A stretch of DNA of 64,000 nt, from assembly GCA_009763385.1 (NCBI GenBank), contig CM019822.1, positions 27,150,842 to 27,214,841 on the forward strand, in the 5' to 3' direction. Positions 53,509 to 63,907 of this stretch are shown here, one piece after another (within the stretch, counting starts at the first letter, position 1; each line of letters begins with the position of its first letter). A program made the translations under genes and the position numbers. The notes under the pieces were generated by a model. That model was not told the origin of the DNA. It saw only the letters and a program-made list of their open reading frames with translations, and did no database searches. This stretch comes from Coix lacryma-jobi var. lacryma-jobi. Its lineage: Eukaryota; Streptophyta; Magnoliopsida; Poales; Poaceae.

Positions 53509-54799
53509 CTAGTACAGGTCGTTAGGGTCGAAGCCACCGTCCTCTGGATACTCCGGCTCCTCGTGAACGTAGCCACCAGTGTCTCCGTAATCGCCAGCGT
53601 CTGGGTGGGGTAGCAGGGGGACAAAGAGGAAGGGTGAGTACATCGAAATGTACTCCGCAAGTGTAGGAAATATATGCTTATGAGGCTTATAACAAAGGTA
53701 GGCTGACTTTGTTTGACTCAAGCGCCTAAAGCGACACATCCTATTAATCCTATTAATCCTATGCACCTATTTACTAGGTTATAGACAGACTCCGTAGTAA
53801 AGTAACAACACTCGGAGTCGCACCGAGCAAAACCACACTCGGAGTCGCACCGAGTAACCAACACTTGGAGTCACACCAAGCAACCGCGCTTGGAGTCGCA
53901 CCAAGTACCCACACCTGAAGTCCATCAGGCAACCGCACCTGAAGTCCATCAGATGACCCGAAACAGCAACCAGTAACCAACTAATCTCGAAGAAGTCCAA
54001 GCCCGCTCGTGACCGTGAGCACGGCTGATATATCAGTTTTACACTCTGCAGAGGTTGCACATCGTTACCCATGAGTCGTGCAGGTCCCGTCACGCTAAAC
54101 ACTGCCAAGGTGCATAGCAGGTTGCACTGCAAGGCCTTTACAAAGTCCCTCCAAGTCTGTGTTACACGTACTCTAAGGTTTCTCCCCTGTCCATAAGTCA
54201 ACGACCCCAAGGGACCCCTCTTGAGCCACTAAACAAACCCCGTGTAGCATAACTTAGAGGAAAACTAATTAATTAGCCAGGTCCAGCCCATCCAGATCTC
54301 ATGGTTGCGCTGTATTGCCGGGTTACTTGTCCAAGAACCGGGTCCTAGGGATCCAGGCAGGATATGTCTAGCACGAGCCCCGAACCAAAAACCAAAGCAG
54401 CTGCCGAGTCCCACGGCACAAAACCACCAATACGGTTCCATCCTGCCGGATTTACCTAAACCATGTTTCTACAAAAGTTACCATGCCCACATCGTTTCAT
54501 AGTTCATTAATCAGGATTAATTATATTTGACCATCATCCCATCCCAACATGACTGCAGGGCTAAGCAAGACTTCTACCCGAACAACCCAAAACAGGCGAC
54601 AAGGATAATATAACAATAACTAGTAAACCATATCATGGGATTCAAATTAATGACAAGCATGCATCTACAAGATCTAACTACTCTAGTACCAAAAGTAAAA
54701 TAAAGTAGGTGCAAGATGTTCAAGGACACTTGCCTTCGGGCTGGGTCGAATCTGCAGGGTCACAGGAAGGGTCGGGAGCGTCCTCGTACTCCGCACTCT
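53509..54799 (-). CDS. Hypothetical LTR-encoded acidic ORF, two exons (element A, 5' LTR)
   Basis: Copy of the 44809-46099 feature, shifted by 8700: exon b 54799-54734 and exon c 53600-53509. One substitution (near 53522) turns a Gly-Phe-Asp-Pro-Asp-Asp end into Pro-Asn-Asp. Splice sites are unchanged. Confidence 0.38.
53811..53954. repeat. Array of six hairpins with covarying stems (5' LTR of A)
   Basis: Identical to 45111-45254. Confidence 0.85.
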
Positions 54800-56924
54800 C
54801 TGGCCCAATCAACATACATGGCACACACAAAGCAAAAATAAATAACAGTACAACAAACAGTAAGAAAACAGTAAACAAACAGTTCTACTGCGTAGAGAAC
54901 GAAATTATGAATCTAACGCAAGTTGAATGGGTCAAATCGGAGTTAAAACGCAAAAGTTATAAGCATTTGAAGTTGGATGGCAAAACTGTAAATAGATCAA
55001 AGTCATTTTCGGTTTTAAAATAAAAGAAACCAGGTTTTAAATAGCATCAGGACCGGGGGTCATTTTGATGGAAACGGAAGGGCTAGAACGCGAGTTTAAT
55101 TAGACTCGGTGAATAGGAAGGTTGGACTGCGGGTTTATTTGGCCTATCTGGAGGGGCTCAAGTGCAAAAATCGCGAGGCTGGTCGGCTGGCGCGTGCGGG
55201 GTGTCTGCGTGGCTAGCGGGTTCTCCTCCGACTCGCCCGAGGCTAGCGGGCTCTTCTCCGTCTCGCCCGAGGCTAGCGCTCGATTAGCCTCGGCCTTCCT
55301 CCTTCCGACTCGCCCGAGGCTAGCGCTCGGTTAGCCTCGGCCTTCCTCCTTCCGACTCGCCCGAGGCTAGCGCTCGGTTAGCCTCGGCCTTCCTCTTCCG
55401 ATTCGCCCGAGGCTAGCGCTCGGTTAGCCTCGGCCTTCCTCCTTCCGACTCGCCCGAGGCTAGGATTAGATCGGGGGCGGTCGGCTGGCGTGTGCGCCGC
55501 GTGGTGCCGACGTGTGCCACATGGCGTACGGGGGCTGGACCGGCGTGCCGCGTGTACGGTGGACCGCTGGCGTGGACGGGGTGAACTGTGTCCACGGCGC
55601 AGGCGCACCCGGTGTATACCGGTTCGGGGTTTGATCTAATCTCAGCCGCGGAAACAAGATTGGACGGCTGGGAACGAAAAGGGAGCCAGGGGTTACCGCC
55701 GGCGGGGAAGGGCACGGCGGCGCCCGGGCTCTACGCGGCGGCGCCATGAAAGGACTCGCCGGAGTTCTCGGGGAGGGGCCTAGGGACCAGTAGAGACCTA
55801 GGGGAGAGGCGGGATCGGACGAGGGCCTTACAGCGGATCCGATGGAGGGTTTTCCGACGACGGGGAGGGCTCGGCAGGGTGGTTTCGACGGTGGGGCGAC
55901 GTCCGCGGCTCGGAGCTCCGGCGTGATCGATGTCGCGAAGCTCCCGACGTAGGCGTTCGCTGGTGAGGGATCCCCCGGTCGCGGAGCGGCTCCGCGAGCA
56001 CGATGGCGCTTGAAGAGGGGTCGGAGCAGCTGCGACGGTGGGGAGAACCAAGCTTGCGTTGGCTCGGCTATGGCGGTGGCGGCGAGGTTTCGGCGAGATG
56101 CGAGAAAGGTCCCGCGTGGGGATGCTTCAGCTTTTGTAGACAGAGGGAAGGGTGGCGGCGCGTTGAGGTGGTGTGGATTGATCCGGGGAAAACGGAGCCG
56201 GGATCGATCGCTTGCGCGCGAAGGGCGGGTAGTCTGGTGCGGTGAGGAGGGAGTGCGCGTGTGGGGGACGGCCGGGCGGCTCGCTGGGCCGTTGCGCAGT
56301 GAGGAGAGCGAGAGGCACGGGCGGGCGGTGGTGGGCCGGTGCGAAGGCTCGACTCGAGCGGGGTGAGGGGAAAGAGGGAGGGAGAGGGTGTCGGGCCGAA
56401 GGGGTGCGCTGGGCCGCGGCTTGCACTGGCCGCGGGAGGGGAGGCGGGATGCGGCGCTGGGCCAAGGGCGCCGAGCAGGCCGGTTGGGGAGAGAGGGGAA
56501 AACGGGTTGGGCTTGGTTAGGGGAGGAAAATGAGCCCGTTGCCAATTCTCTTTCCTTTTTGTTTTTACTGTACAATCTTTTTCCAAATTCATTTTGAAAT
56601 CCAAATTCGAATCAGTTTGAAATCAAAATCACTTTGAGATATTTTAGAAACATTTTCCCTAGGTTTTGAAAAGAAAACTTGAGTTTAAATTTGTAAAATT
56701 TTCATAAATCTTTTATTTGCTTTCTAAATAGAATAAATCCGATTCGCCCTATTCGGGTTTAATAAATTTATTTTCCACTCGATAAAATTATGCAACGGCA
56801 TGAATGCAACATGAAAATGATAAACAAATTTTTATTTTCCTCCTCTAATTAAATAGACAACCTATTTACTTTCTAATTTATTTTATTCAATTGGGGAAAA
56901 ATTAAATCAGGGTGTTACAGGTTA

Positions 56925-58204
56925 GGAGCGCAAGGAGGCAAGGAAGATGAAGCAGGGATCGGGGAGGGAAGATCACGGCCGGGGAGAGAGTATTTCTCAA
57001 TCCCGTGCTCTCCGGTGTTTCGCCGGAGTTTGGGAAGATGGGGTTTCGCCGGGCGATTGGAGGCGGCGGAGGTAAAATTGAGGGGCTGGGAAGCTTCGCG
57101 AGCTCAAGGCGGAGCTTCTGGGCTAGGTGGTGGAGCGGCGGAGACTCTGGAGTGAGCTGGCCACGGTGGCGGGGTGAGTGCGGAGCTCTGCCCACCGGCG
57201 GGCCTTTTATAGCCGCGGCCAGGGGCCGATAGAGAGCGCGCGGGGGTGGATAAGAATGCCCGTGGCGCGTGCTATCGATCTCATGATGAAGAAGGGACGG
57301 AAATCAGTTTGGGACCCGGGCGTCGTGCTTGCCGGCGACGGCCACGCGGCGGCGACGTCGGGGAGCAGTGGGGGACGGGGCACGGGTCAACTTTGGCGCG
57401 TGCGGGTGCGGCATGATGGCGCGGACAGCGGCGGCAGGTTGGAGGCAGGCGAGCAGCTGCCAGGCGCGTGGCGCACGCGGCGCCGGCGAGCTGCCATGGC
57501 CGGGGCCCCCCTGGCCCTAGGTAGAAGATGAACAGAGCTAGGGTGTAGGGTTTGACTTTCTGTATTTTGCAAATTACTCCCAAAACTTGAACTGCACGGG
57601 AAAAACTCGGAATACCAAAGTTGTGCAGAAAAAGGAGATCTACAACTTTGTCAATAAGAACATTTTCAAATTCCAAACAGTTTTTGAATTATATTCAAAA
57701 ACAGAAAAGGGAACACTTTTGGGATTTGAATAAATTCAAAATTACTTTTGTCTTTATATTGGAACTCGAAAATCTGTAAATACCAAAGTTGTTCCTCTTG
57801 ACAAGATCTGCAACTTTGCTTTTTGGACCAAGTCCAAATTTTGAATAGTTTTTAAATTATTAAAAGAGAGGTAAAAACTAGGGTTTGGAATTTAGGGTTT
57901 TTCAAAGGGATTTGAAATCTGTTTTTGATTTTGGGTTTTGAACAACACAACAAAGCTTCAAGACACTAAACTGAACAAGAAATACACAAGACTAGGCACA
58001 GAGTTGAAATTACCATTTTGCCCTTAAAGGAAGATTTGGGCATTTAGGGTTTTTTGAAAAGAGATCACTACACAACAAAATACCTTTTAGGAAAAGGTAA
58101 AGGCAAGCAACCACTAGACAAACATTAATGCATGACAAGAATGATTATGACTAATGATGATGACATGTCAGGTTAATTACAGATTAAACACCAGAGGTGT
58201 TACA
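56925..58204 (-). repeat. 3' LTR of element B, proximal part
   Basis: Starts TGTAACACC on the element strand at 58204. An AT-rich 900 bp is followed by a TATA box and a GC-rich leader that is cut by element A. Confidence 0.9.
57203..57212 (-). promoter_or_regulatory. TATA box in LTR of element B
   Basis: CTATAAAAGG on the minus strand, about 990 nt into the LTR, followed by a GC-rich leader. This is a near-perfect plant TATA box. Element A is inserted about 280 nt downstream. Confidence 0.65.
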
Positions 58205-58205
58205 A

Positions 58206-58220
58206 CCTTCCCCCCTAAAA
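58206..58220 (-). other. Polypurine tract of element B
   Basis: TTTTAGGGGGGAAGG on the element strand, next to the 3' LTR. Confidence 0.8.
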
Positions 58221-58275
58221 GAAATCTCGCCCCGAGATTCTGCGTCTTAAGAAGGACAAGGGTAAAACCTTATAT

Positions 58276-61041
58276 CTACAGAGTATCGAGAAAGTCGGGA
58301 TAGCTCTTTGCTAAGAAGTCTTCGGATTCCCAAGTGGCTTCTTCTTCAGAGTGTTGGTTCCATTGGATCTTGTACCATCTTGTGGTGGTCCTCCGGGTAA
58401 CACGATCTTTGTAATCCAACACACGAACTGGATATTCAGAATATGACAGATCGGGTTCTAACTCAACACCTTCAACATCTACCACATATTCGGGCACTCG
58501 GAGACACTTCTTGAGTTGGGAGACGTGAAACACATTATGAACTGCTGAAAGATGATCGGGCAACCTTAGCTTATAAGCTACCTTGCCACAACATTCTAGA
58601 ATCTCAAAGGGACCAATATAGCGAGGCGCTAACTTCCCTTTAACTCCAAAACGAGTGACTCCTTTGGTGGGTGAGACTTTCAGGTACACATAATCTCCAA
58701 TTTGAAACTTCAGAGGTCGACGTCTTTTGTCGGCATAGCTCTTCTGTCGAGATTGCGCAATTTTCATATTCTCTTGTATTTGCTTGACTTTTTCTTCCAT
58801 ATCTTTCACTAGGTCAACTCCAAAGAATTCTCTTTCTCCAGGTTCAGACCAACTGAGAGGTGTACGACAACGGCGACCGTACAGTGCTTCAAAGGGTGCC
58901 ATTTTGATGCTCTCTTGGTAACTGTTATTATATGAGAATTCTGCCAAGGGCAAACAATTATCCCAAGTATCTGCGAAGGTGAGCACACATGCTCTCAACA
59001 TATCCTCTAACACTTGGTTGACTCGCTCAGTTTGTCCATCTGTTTGTGGATGATATGCTGTACTATGCAAGAGCTTGGTTCCAAGTGAGGTATGGAACGC
59101 TTTCCAGAACTTTGCGACAAACTGAGTACCACGATCAGAGACAATGGTCTTGGGTATGCCATGGAGTTTTACTATGTGGTTCTTGTACAAAGTGGCATAT
59201 GTGGGGACGGTGTAGCTGGTTTTGACTGGCAGGAAATGAGCTTGCTTAGTGAGGCGATCCATGATCACCCAGATGGAATCAAAACCTTTTGGTGTCTTTG
59301 GTAGCCCATTGATAAAATCCATACTGATATCGTCCCATTTCCAAGCAGGTACAGGTAAAGGTTGCAATTCTCCTCCGGGCCTCATGTGCACGGCTTTGAC
59401 TTTCTGGCAAGTATCACACTGAGCGACATACCGGGCGATCTCAATCTTCATCTTTGTCCACCAGAACCTTTGCTTCAAGTCCTGGTACATCTTGTTGCTG
59501 CCGGGGTGGATGGAGAATCTAGTCAAGTATGCTTCATCAAGGATTAACTTTCTTAACTCAGGCACTTTAGGAACTACTAACCGATTCTTAAACCATACTA
59601 CTCCTGTATCATCAATCCCGAAACAATCAGCCTTTCCGGATTGGACCTTTTTGATGATGTGCTTGATTCCAGGGTTATCTTTCTGTGCAGCGATGATCTG
59701 CTCTTTGATAGGGGTTTCTATTCTGATATTATTCAGAGTTCCTTGTGGAATCATTTCAATATTCAACTTTTCCAACTCATAACACAAAGAAGAATCATAG
59801 GGTTTCTTCATCAGACAGTTGCAATAAGACTTGCGACTGAGTGCATCGGCGACCACATTCGCCTTACCCGGATGGTAATGCACTTCAAGATCATAGTCTT
59901 TAATTAACTCAAGCCATCTTCTCTGTCTCATATTCAACTCTTCTTGAGTGAAGATATACTTCAGGCTTTTGTGATCAGTGTACACATTACAGGTACTGCC
60001 CAACAGATAATGACGCCAGATCTTCAAGGCATGCACTACTGCTGCTAACTCGAGATCATGAGTTGGATAATTCTCTTCATGTCGCTTAAGCTGTCGGGAG
60101 GCATATGCGATCACTCGACCTTCTTGCATCAAAACACAGCCCAAACCAGTACCAGATGCATCACAGTAGACATCAAAGGGCTTCTCGATGTTCGGCTGGG
60201 CTAACACTGGTGATGTGGTCAACAGTTTCTTCAACGTTTGAAAGGCTTGCTCACAAGCTGGTGACCAGACAAACTTCACAGAATTCTTTACTAACTCAGT
60301 GATAGGCTTGGCGATTCTTGAGAAATCCGGAATGAATCGACGATAATATCCGGCCATTCCCATAAAGCTGCGGACTTGATGAACAGTGGTAGGTGGCTTC
60401 CAATCCAGAATGTCTGCCACTTTACCAGGGTCAACTGACACACCTTCAGCGGATAGGACATGACCAAGAAACTGTATCTGATCTAACCAGAACTCACATT
60501 TACTGAACTTGGCATACAGGTGATGTTCTCTGAGACGGGATAGAACGATACGAAGATGTTCGGCATGATCTTCAGGGGTTTTTGAGTAGACAAGGATGTC
60601 GTCAATGAACACGACCACGAATTTATCAAGCTCTGGCATGAACACAGAGTTCATGAGGTACATGAAATGAGCAGGGGCATTGGTCAAACCGAAGGACATG
60701 ACCAAGTACTCATATAGGCCGTATCTGGTGGTGAAAGCTGTTTTAGGAATATCTTCAGGATGAATCTTTATTTGGTGGTAGCCAGATCTGAGATCGATCT
60801 TGGAGAATACCTTGGCTCCAGCTAACTGGTCAAAGAGAAGATCAATACGAGGCAAGGGATATTTATTTTTGATGGTGACCTCATTGAGTGGGCGATAATC
60901 AATACACATTCTGAGAGTCTTGTCTTTCTTCTTTACAAAGATTGCAGGACAGCCCCAAGGAGACGAGCTTGGGCGAATGAAACCCTTGTCCAACAAATCT
61001 TGTAATTGGATTTTTAGCTCTGCCAACTCTCTGGGAGGCAT
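58276..61041 (-). CDS. pol: Element B pol: RT-RNase H-integrase-chromodomain
   Basis: 921 open codons, in the same frame as the protease and gag upstream. RT has FIRPSSSPWGCPAIFVKKKD, KIDLRSGYHQIKI and catalytic VVVFIDDILVYS. RNase H has DVYCDASGTGLGCVLMQEG and YTDHKSLKYIF. The integrase zinc end is CDTCQKVKAVHMRPGG and the core has ISMDFINGLPKT, TIVSDRGTQFVAKFW and HPQTDGQTERVNQ. The linker VHNVFHVSQLKKCLR and chromodomain YKIQWNQHSEEEATWE close the protein. All catalytic residues are intact. The frame is separated from protease by one TAG at 61084. Confidence 0.95.
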   Translation of the reverse strand: MPPRELAELKIQLQDLLDKGFIRPSSSPWGCPAIFVKKKDKTLRMCIDYRPLNEVTIKNKYPLPRIDLLFDQLAGAKVFSKIDLRSGYHQIKIHPEDIPKTAFTTRYGLYEYLVMSFGLTNAPAHFMYLMNSVFMPELDKFVVVFIDDILVYSKTPEDHAEHLRIVLSRLREHHLYAKFSKCEFWLDQIQFLGHVLSAEGVSVDPGKVADILDWKPPTTVHQVRSFMGMAGYYRRFIPDFSRIAKPITELVKNSVKFVWSPACEQAFQTLKKLLTTSPVLAQPNIEKPFDVYCDASGTGLGCVLMQEGRVIAYASRQLKRHEENYPTHDLELAAVVHALKIWRHYLLGSTCNVYTDHKSLKYIFTQEELNMRQRRWLELIKDYDLEVHYHPGKANVVADALSRKSYCNCLMKKPYDSSLCYELEKLNIEMIPQGTLNNIRIETPIKEQIIAAQKDNPGIKHIIKKVQSGKADCFGIDDTGVVWFKNRLVVPKVPELRKLILDEAYLTRFSIHPGSNKMYQDLKQRFWWTKMKIEIARYVAQCDTCQKVKAVHMRPGGELQPLPVPAWKWDDISMDFINGLPKTPKGFDSIWVIMDRLTKQAHFLPVKTSYTVPTYATLYKNHIVKLHGIPKTIVSDRGTQFVAKFWKAFHTSLGTKLLHSTAYHPQTDGQTERVNQVLEDMLRACVLTFADTWDNCLPLAEFSYNNSYQESIKMAPFEALYGRRCRTPLSWSEPGEREFFGVDLVKDMEEKVKQIQENMKIAQSRQKSYADKRRRPLKFQIGDYVYLKVSPTKGVTRFGVKGKLAPRYIGPFEILECCGKVAYKLRLPDHLSAVHNVFHVSQLKKCLRVPEYVVDVEGVELEPDLSYSEYPVRVLDYKDRVTRRTTTRWYKIQWNQHSEEEATWESEDFLAKSYPDFLDTL

Positions 61042-61083
61042 TCGATAAGCTCTGCGGGATATGGGAGCAGTCCCGGGCTTTAG

Positions 61084-61737
61084 CTATATGGCAAACTCGA
61101 CATCACGGTCAGGAGGCAGACCAGGCAAATCCTCAGGAAAAACATCAGGGAATTCACAGACCACGGGGATGTCTCTGGTTTCCAGGACATAGGCGGTATT
61201 TATTTGAGTGGCTGCTGGTTTTCGAGGTATTGGAAGTTGGAGAAGGAGTTTGGAGGTGCTGTTAGGAATGTCCACTCTCACAACTCTATTCAGGATGTCG
61301 ATCATGGCTTTATACTGGCACGTCCAATTCATGCCTAAAATGACATCTATCTCCTGATCACGTAGCACTATCATGGTGGTAGGAAATACATGTTCCCCCA
61401 ACATTACTGGTATACTGCGAACCACTTCCTTAGTACTTATACGTCCTCTAGGCGAAAATATGCAGAAACTTTCTTTCAAATCCTCAATTGATATCTCATG
61501 CTTGATGACAAAAGTACGACTGATGAAGGAATGCGATGCACCAGAATCAAACAACACAACTGCAGGGTGATTGGCAACAGGAAACCTACCGATCATGACG
61601 GGCTCTCCTTCTGGGATGTCGCCGACAGTGGTGTAGTAGACTTGTCCGTGATTCTTGACAATCTTGCCCTTCTGAACATGCTGCTGCTGTGCACGGTGCT
61701 GCTGCTGCTGAGATCCTCCAGGATTCTTCTGAGTATT
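61084..61737 (-). pseudogene. Element B protease segment between two TAG codons
   Basis: In frame with gag and RT. It contains a Gln-rich linker, then HPAVVLFDSGASHSFISR (active Asp) and MIVLRDQEIDVILGMNWTCQ (the ILGM block). It is bounded by TAG at 61740-61738 (gag end) and TAG at 61086-61084, where the homologous part of A has an acidic residue (FSID versus FAI-stop). The second is most easily read as a nonsense mutation. Confidence 0.85.
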
Positions 61738-62739
61738 CTAGGCATACCTCTTGGGCTTTGGGCACTCACGAGACCAGTGACCAAGCTGGCCGCAGTTGTA
61801 GCAGGGATGGTTGTAGGCTGTTTGTGGAGTGGTGATACGAACACCTGGGGCGTTCGGCTGTGTGGCACTCTGCTGGTTGGCATTATGGGTGGTGGCCGCG
61901 GTACGAACGACCACTTGCTGGTTGGGGTAAGGTAGGCGATTTTGGTGGTGACTGGGGTGGTATATGATCCTCTGGCGCTTGTGACCGCCAGAGACACTGC
62001 TGGATCCTGCTTTCTTCTTCTTCTTCTCCTCTTGGTACTGACGGTTGCTCTCTTCAAAAGCGACAGCCCGGTCAACAGCATCATGATACGAACCTGTCAG
62101 GTTATTGGACAGACTTCTGCGGATCTTAGGATGCAGACCTCTAAGGAAACAATCCCTCTTCTTTTCATCTGTGTTGACATACTCTGAGGCATACTGGCTA
62201 AGATGGTTGAACTGACCCACATACTGCATCACTGTGGAGTCCTTCTGCTGCAGTGCCAGAAACTGATCAAGCTTCATCTTCATTAATCCCGAAGGGATGT
62301 GATGTGCACGGAAAGCTGTGCGGAACTCTTCCCAGGTCAACTGATGACCTTCTGGCTGGGCAGCCAACAGGTTGGCATACCAAGCGCTTGCTGGACCACG
62401 AAGCTGCTGGGAAGCGAACCGGGGCTTCTGGATGTCGGTACAGCGGAGAAGACTGAACTTTTGCTCCATAGTGCGGAGCCAGTCATCAGCTTCCAGGGGT
62501 TCATCTGCTTTGGTGAAAACTGGTGGACGGGTCTTGGTGAAATCCACATATGTGGTCTCGTTGTTGATGTTATGGCGACCACCGTGACCATTGTTCTGCT
62601 GCCCCTGATTTTGAGCCATCAGGTTAGCAGCGGCTGCCAAGGCTGCAATGGCATCTGCTAGCGTAGCAGGAACAGGTGGAGGGTTTGGAAGGTTGGCATC
62701 ATCAGAACCTCCAGCTCCAGTGCGAGTATTCACAGGCAT
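61738..62739 (-). CDS. gag: Element B gag
   Basis: 333 residues from ATG 62739 (MPVNTRTGAGGSDDANLPNP). The gag core has KTRPPVFTKADEPLEADDWL, FASQQLRGPASAWYANLLAA, TWEEFRTAFRAHHIPSGLMK, VGQFNHLSQYASEYVNTDEK and CFLRGLHPKIRRSLSNN. A basic KKKKK stretch and zinc knuckle CYNCGQLGHWSREC follow near the end. It stops at TAG, after which the pol frame continues, so either readthrough or loss of a sense codon separates them. No intron is needed, unlike in A. Confidence 0.93.
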   Translation of the reverse strand: MPVNTRTGAGGSDDANLPNPPPVPATLADAIAALAAAANLMAQNQGQQNNGHGGRHNINNETTYVDFTKTRPPVFTKADEPLEADDWLRTMEQKFSLLRCTDIQKPRFASQQLRGPASAWYANLLAAQPEGHQLTWEEFRTAFRAHHIPSGLMKMKLDQFLALQQKDSTVMQYVGQFNHLSQYASEYVNTDEKKRDCFLRGLHPKIRRSLSNNLTGSYHDAVDRAVAFEESNRQYQEEKKKKKAGSSSVSGGHKRQRIIYHPSHHQNRLPYPNQQVVVRTAATTHNANQQSATQPNAPGVRITTPQTAYNHPCYNCGQLGHWSRECPKPKRYA

Positions 62740-62968
62740 CTGTTAAGCAACTTGGAACTTAGCATTCATAGATAGGGTTCTGATACAAAGACTGATAGAT
62801 TGATAAAGATTTCTGACAGACACAACTGACCGATAAGGGGAAAAAGGTACGAAAAGAAAGATACAGACTGACTTAACAAAAGACAGACTAACGCTCCCAA
62901 ACCTAGACTAAGGTTTTAGGTAAGCAGGTGGTACAGACACACGGGATCTCCATCTCCTAAAGACGGGT

Positions 62969-63577
62969 CTAGTCCTCATCGATGATGATCATTTCTTCGT
63001 CGTCGTCTTCTTCTTCGAGGATGAGCTCAGGCTCTTCCTCCTCGTCCTCGTCTTCAGCGTGGATGTCCTCAGCAGGTTCAATTTCTTCGTCCACGTCTGG
63101 CTCTTGTTCCACATCGGGTTCTTCCACTACTCCGTCCTCAGGGTCTTCCATAACCGGGGGTACCAAGGGGTGGAGTTGATCATACAGCTGATGCACTTCC
63201 TCATGAAGCATATCATTGAACTGTTCAATCTGAGTTGTGTACTGCTGCAGTCCGTGGAGCTCGGCTCTGGTGACGTCCTCGCGGATCCAAGCATCATTGC
63301 GCTGCTCGATAGCGCGAACCGTGTTCCGGTTGGCCTGCTCCAGGGAAGCTCGTGCCTCATAAAACTCCAGGCGTGAGTGGTAGAAGTCATGCTCCAAGTT
63401 CTTCAGCTCAGCCTTCAGATCCTTGATCTCCTCCTTCAGGTTCTTACGGGTGCGGCGGGGAAAGCGACGACCATTGGAAGATTCGACAGTCTCTTCCTCA
63501 GTGCGTGGTGCCAGCTGGTGGCGTGGCACACCATGCGGTCCAGTCGACTTGCGGGCAGTCAGCTTGATGCGAGCCAT
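62969..63577 (-). CDS. Element B extra ORF: histone H3-tail-like start, coiled coil, acidic tail
   Basis: 202 residues, located between the primer site and gag and in a different frame from gag. The start MARIKLTARKSTG is followed by PR-x-QLA, aligning with the histone H3 N-terminus at 16 of its first 24 positions (one inserted residue). The complete K9 context TARKSTG, plus R2, K4, R8 and R17, are kept. K14 and K18 are replaced by His. Residues about 45-130 are heptad-like and helical (LKEEIKDLKAELKNLEHDF onward). Residues about 140-202 are mostly Glu and Asp. No histone fold is present. It could be a chromatin-directed cofactor of this chromodomain element. Whether it is translated is unknown, because it would need its own mRNA or leaky scanning. 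Confidence 0.8.
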   Translation of the reverse strand: MARIKLTARKSTGPHGVPRHQLAPRTEEETVESSNGRRFPRRTRKNLKEEIKDLKAELKNLEHDFYHSRLEFYEARASLEQANRNTVRAIEQRNDAWIREDVTRAELHGLQQYTTQIEQFNDMLHEEVHQLYDQLHPLVPPVMEDPEDGVVEEPDVEQEPDVDEEIEPAEDIHAEDEDEEEEPELILEEEDDDEEMIIIDED

Positions 63578-63892
63578 GTCTGGATAGGATAAGATGGATG
63601 AGAAAGGCTAGCAAGAACAGGTAAAGGCATACTACCCCAACGAACTTAGAGAGGATGTTAACTTAAGTGATTATGACATGATGCATGAATCGTTCCTACG
63701 GAACAAAGCAATGCAATAAATAAATAAGGTACATAGGGCTTAAAATATGTTGTTCCACTAGCTAGTGTTGCCATATGAGAGACAAGATGAGAGAAGCAAT
63801 TTGGACTCAAAATAGTCAAGTTTAGTTTGTTTGAACTCAAAAGGTCTTTTGAAGTTTTCGCAAAAACGAACACTGCAACGTTAAAGTGAGAT

Positions 63893-63904
63893 GCTCCGAT
63901 ACCA
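63893..63904 (-). promoter_or_regulatory. Primer-binding site of element B
   Basis: TGGTATCGGAGC on the minus strand, an initiator-Met tRNA site with one mismatch to TGGTATCAGAGC. The 315 bp between it and the extra ORF show no other feature. Confidence 0.85.
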
Positions 63905-63907
63905 CTC

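Larger units (their letters stand above)
44550..56919 (-). mobile_element. Chromovirus A (Ty3/gypsy), complete and young
   Basis: 12,370 bp. LTRs 44550-48219 and 53250-56919 are each 3670 bp with no indels and seven differences that I counted (near 44822, 44996, 45450, 45648, 45793, 46343 and 48110). GGTTA flanks both ends (44545-44549 and 56920-56924). The internal region holds primer site, gag, and a long intact protease-RT-RNase H-integrase-chromodomain frame. It is inserted into the GC-rich leader part of the B 3' LTR. Confidence 0.97.
53250..56919 (-). repeat. 5' LTR of element A
   Basis: Same as the 3' LTR with seven substitutions. It carries the same hairpin array (53811-53954) and minisatellite (55231-55462). 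Confidence 0.97.
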
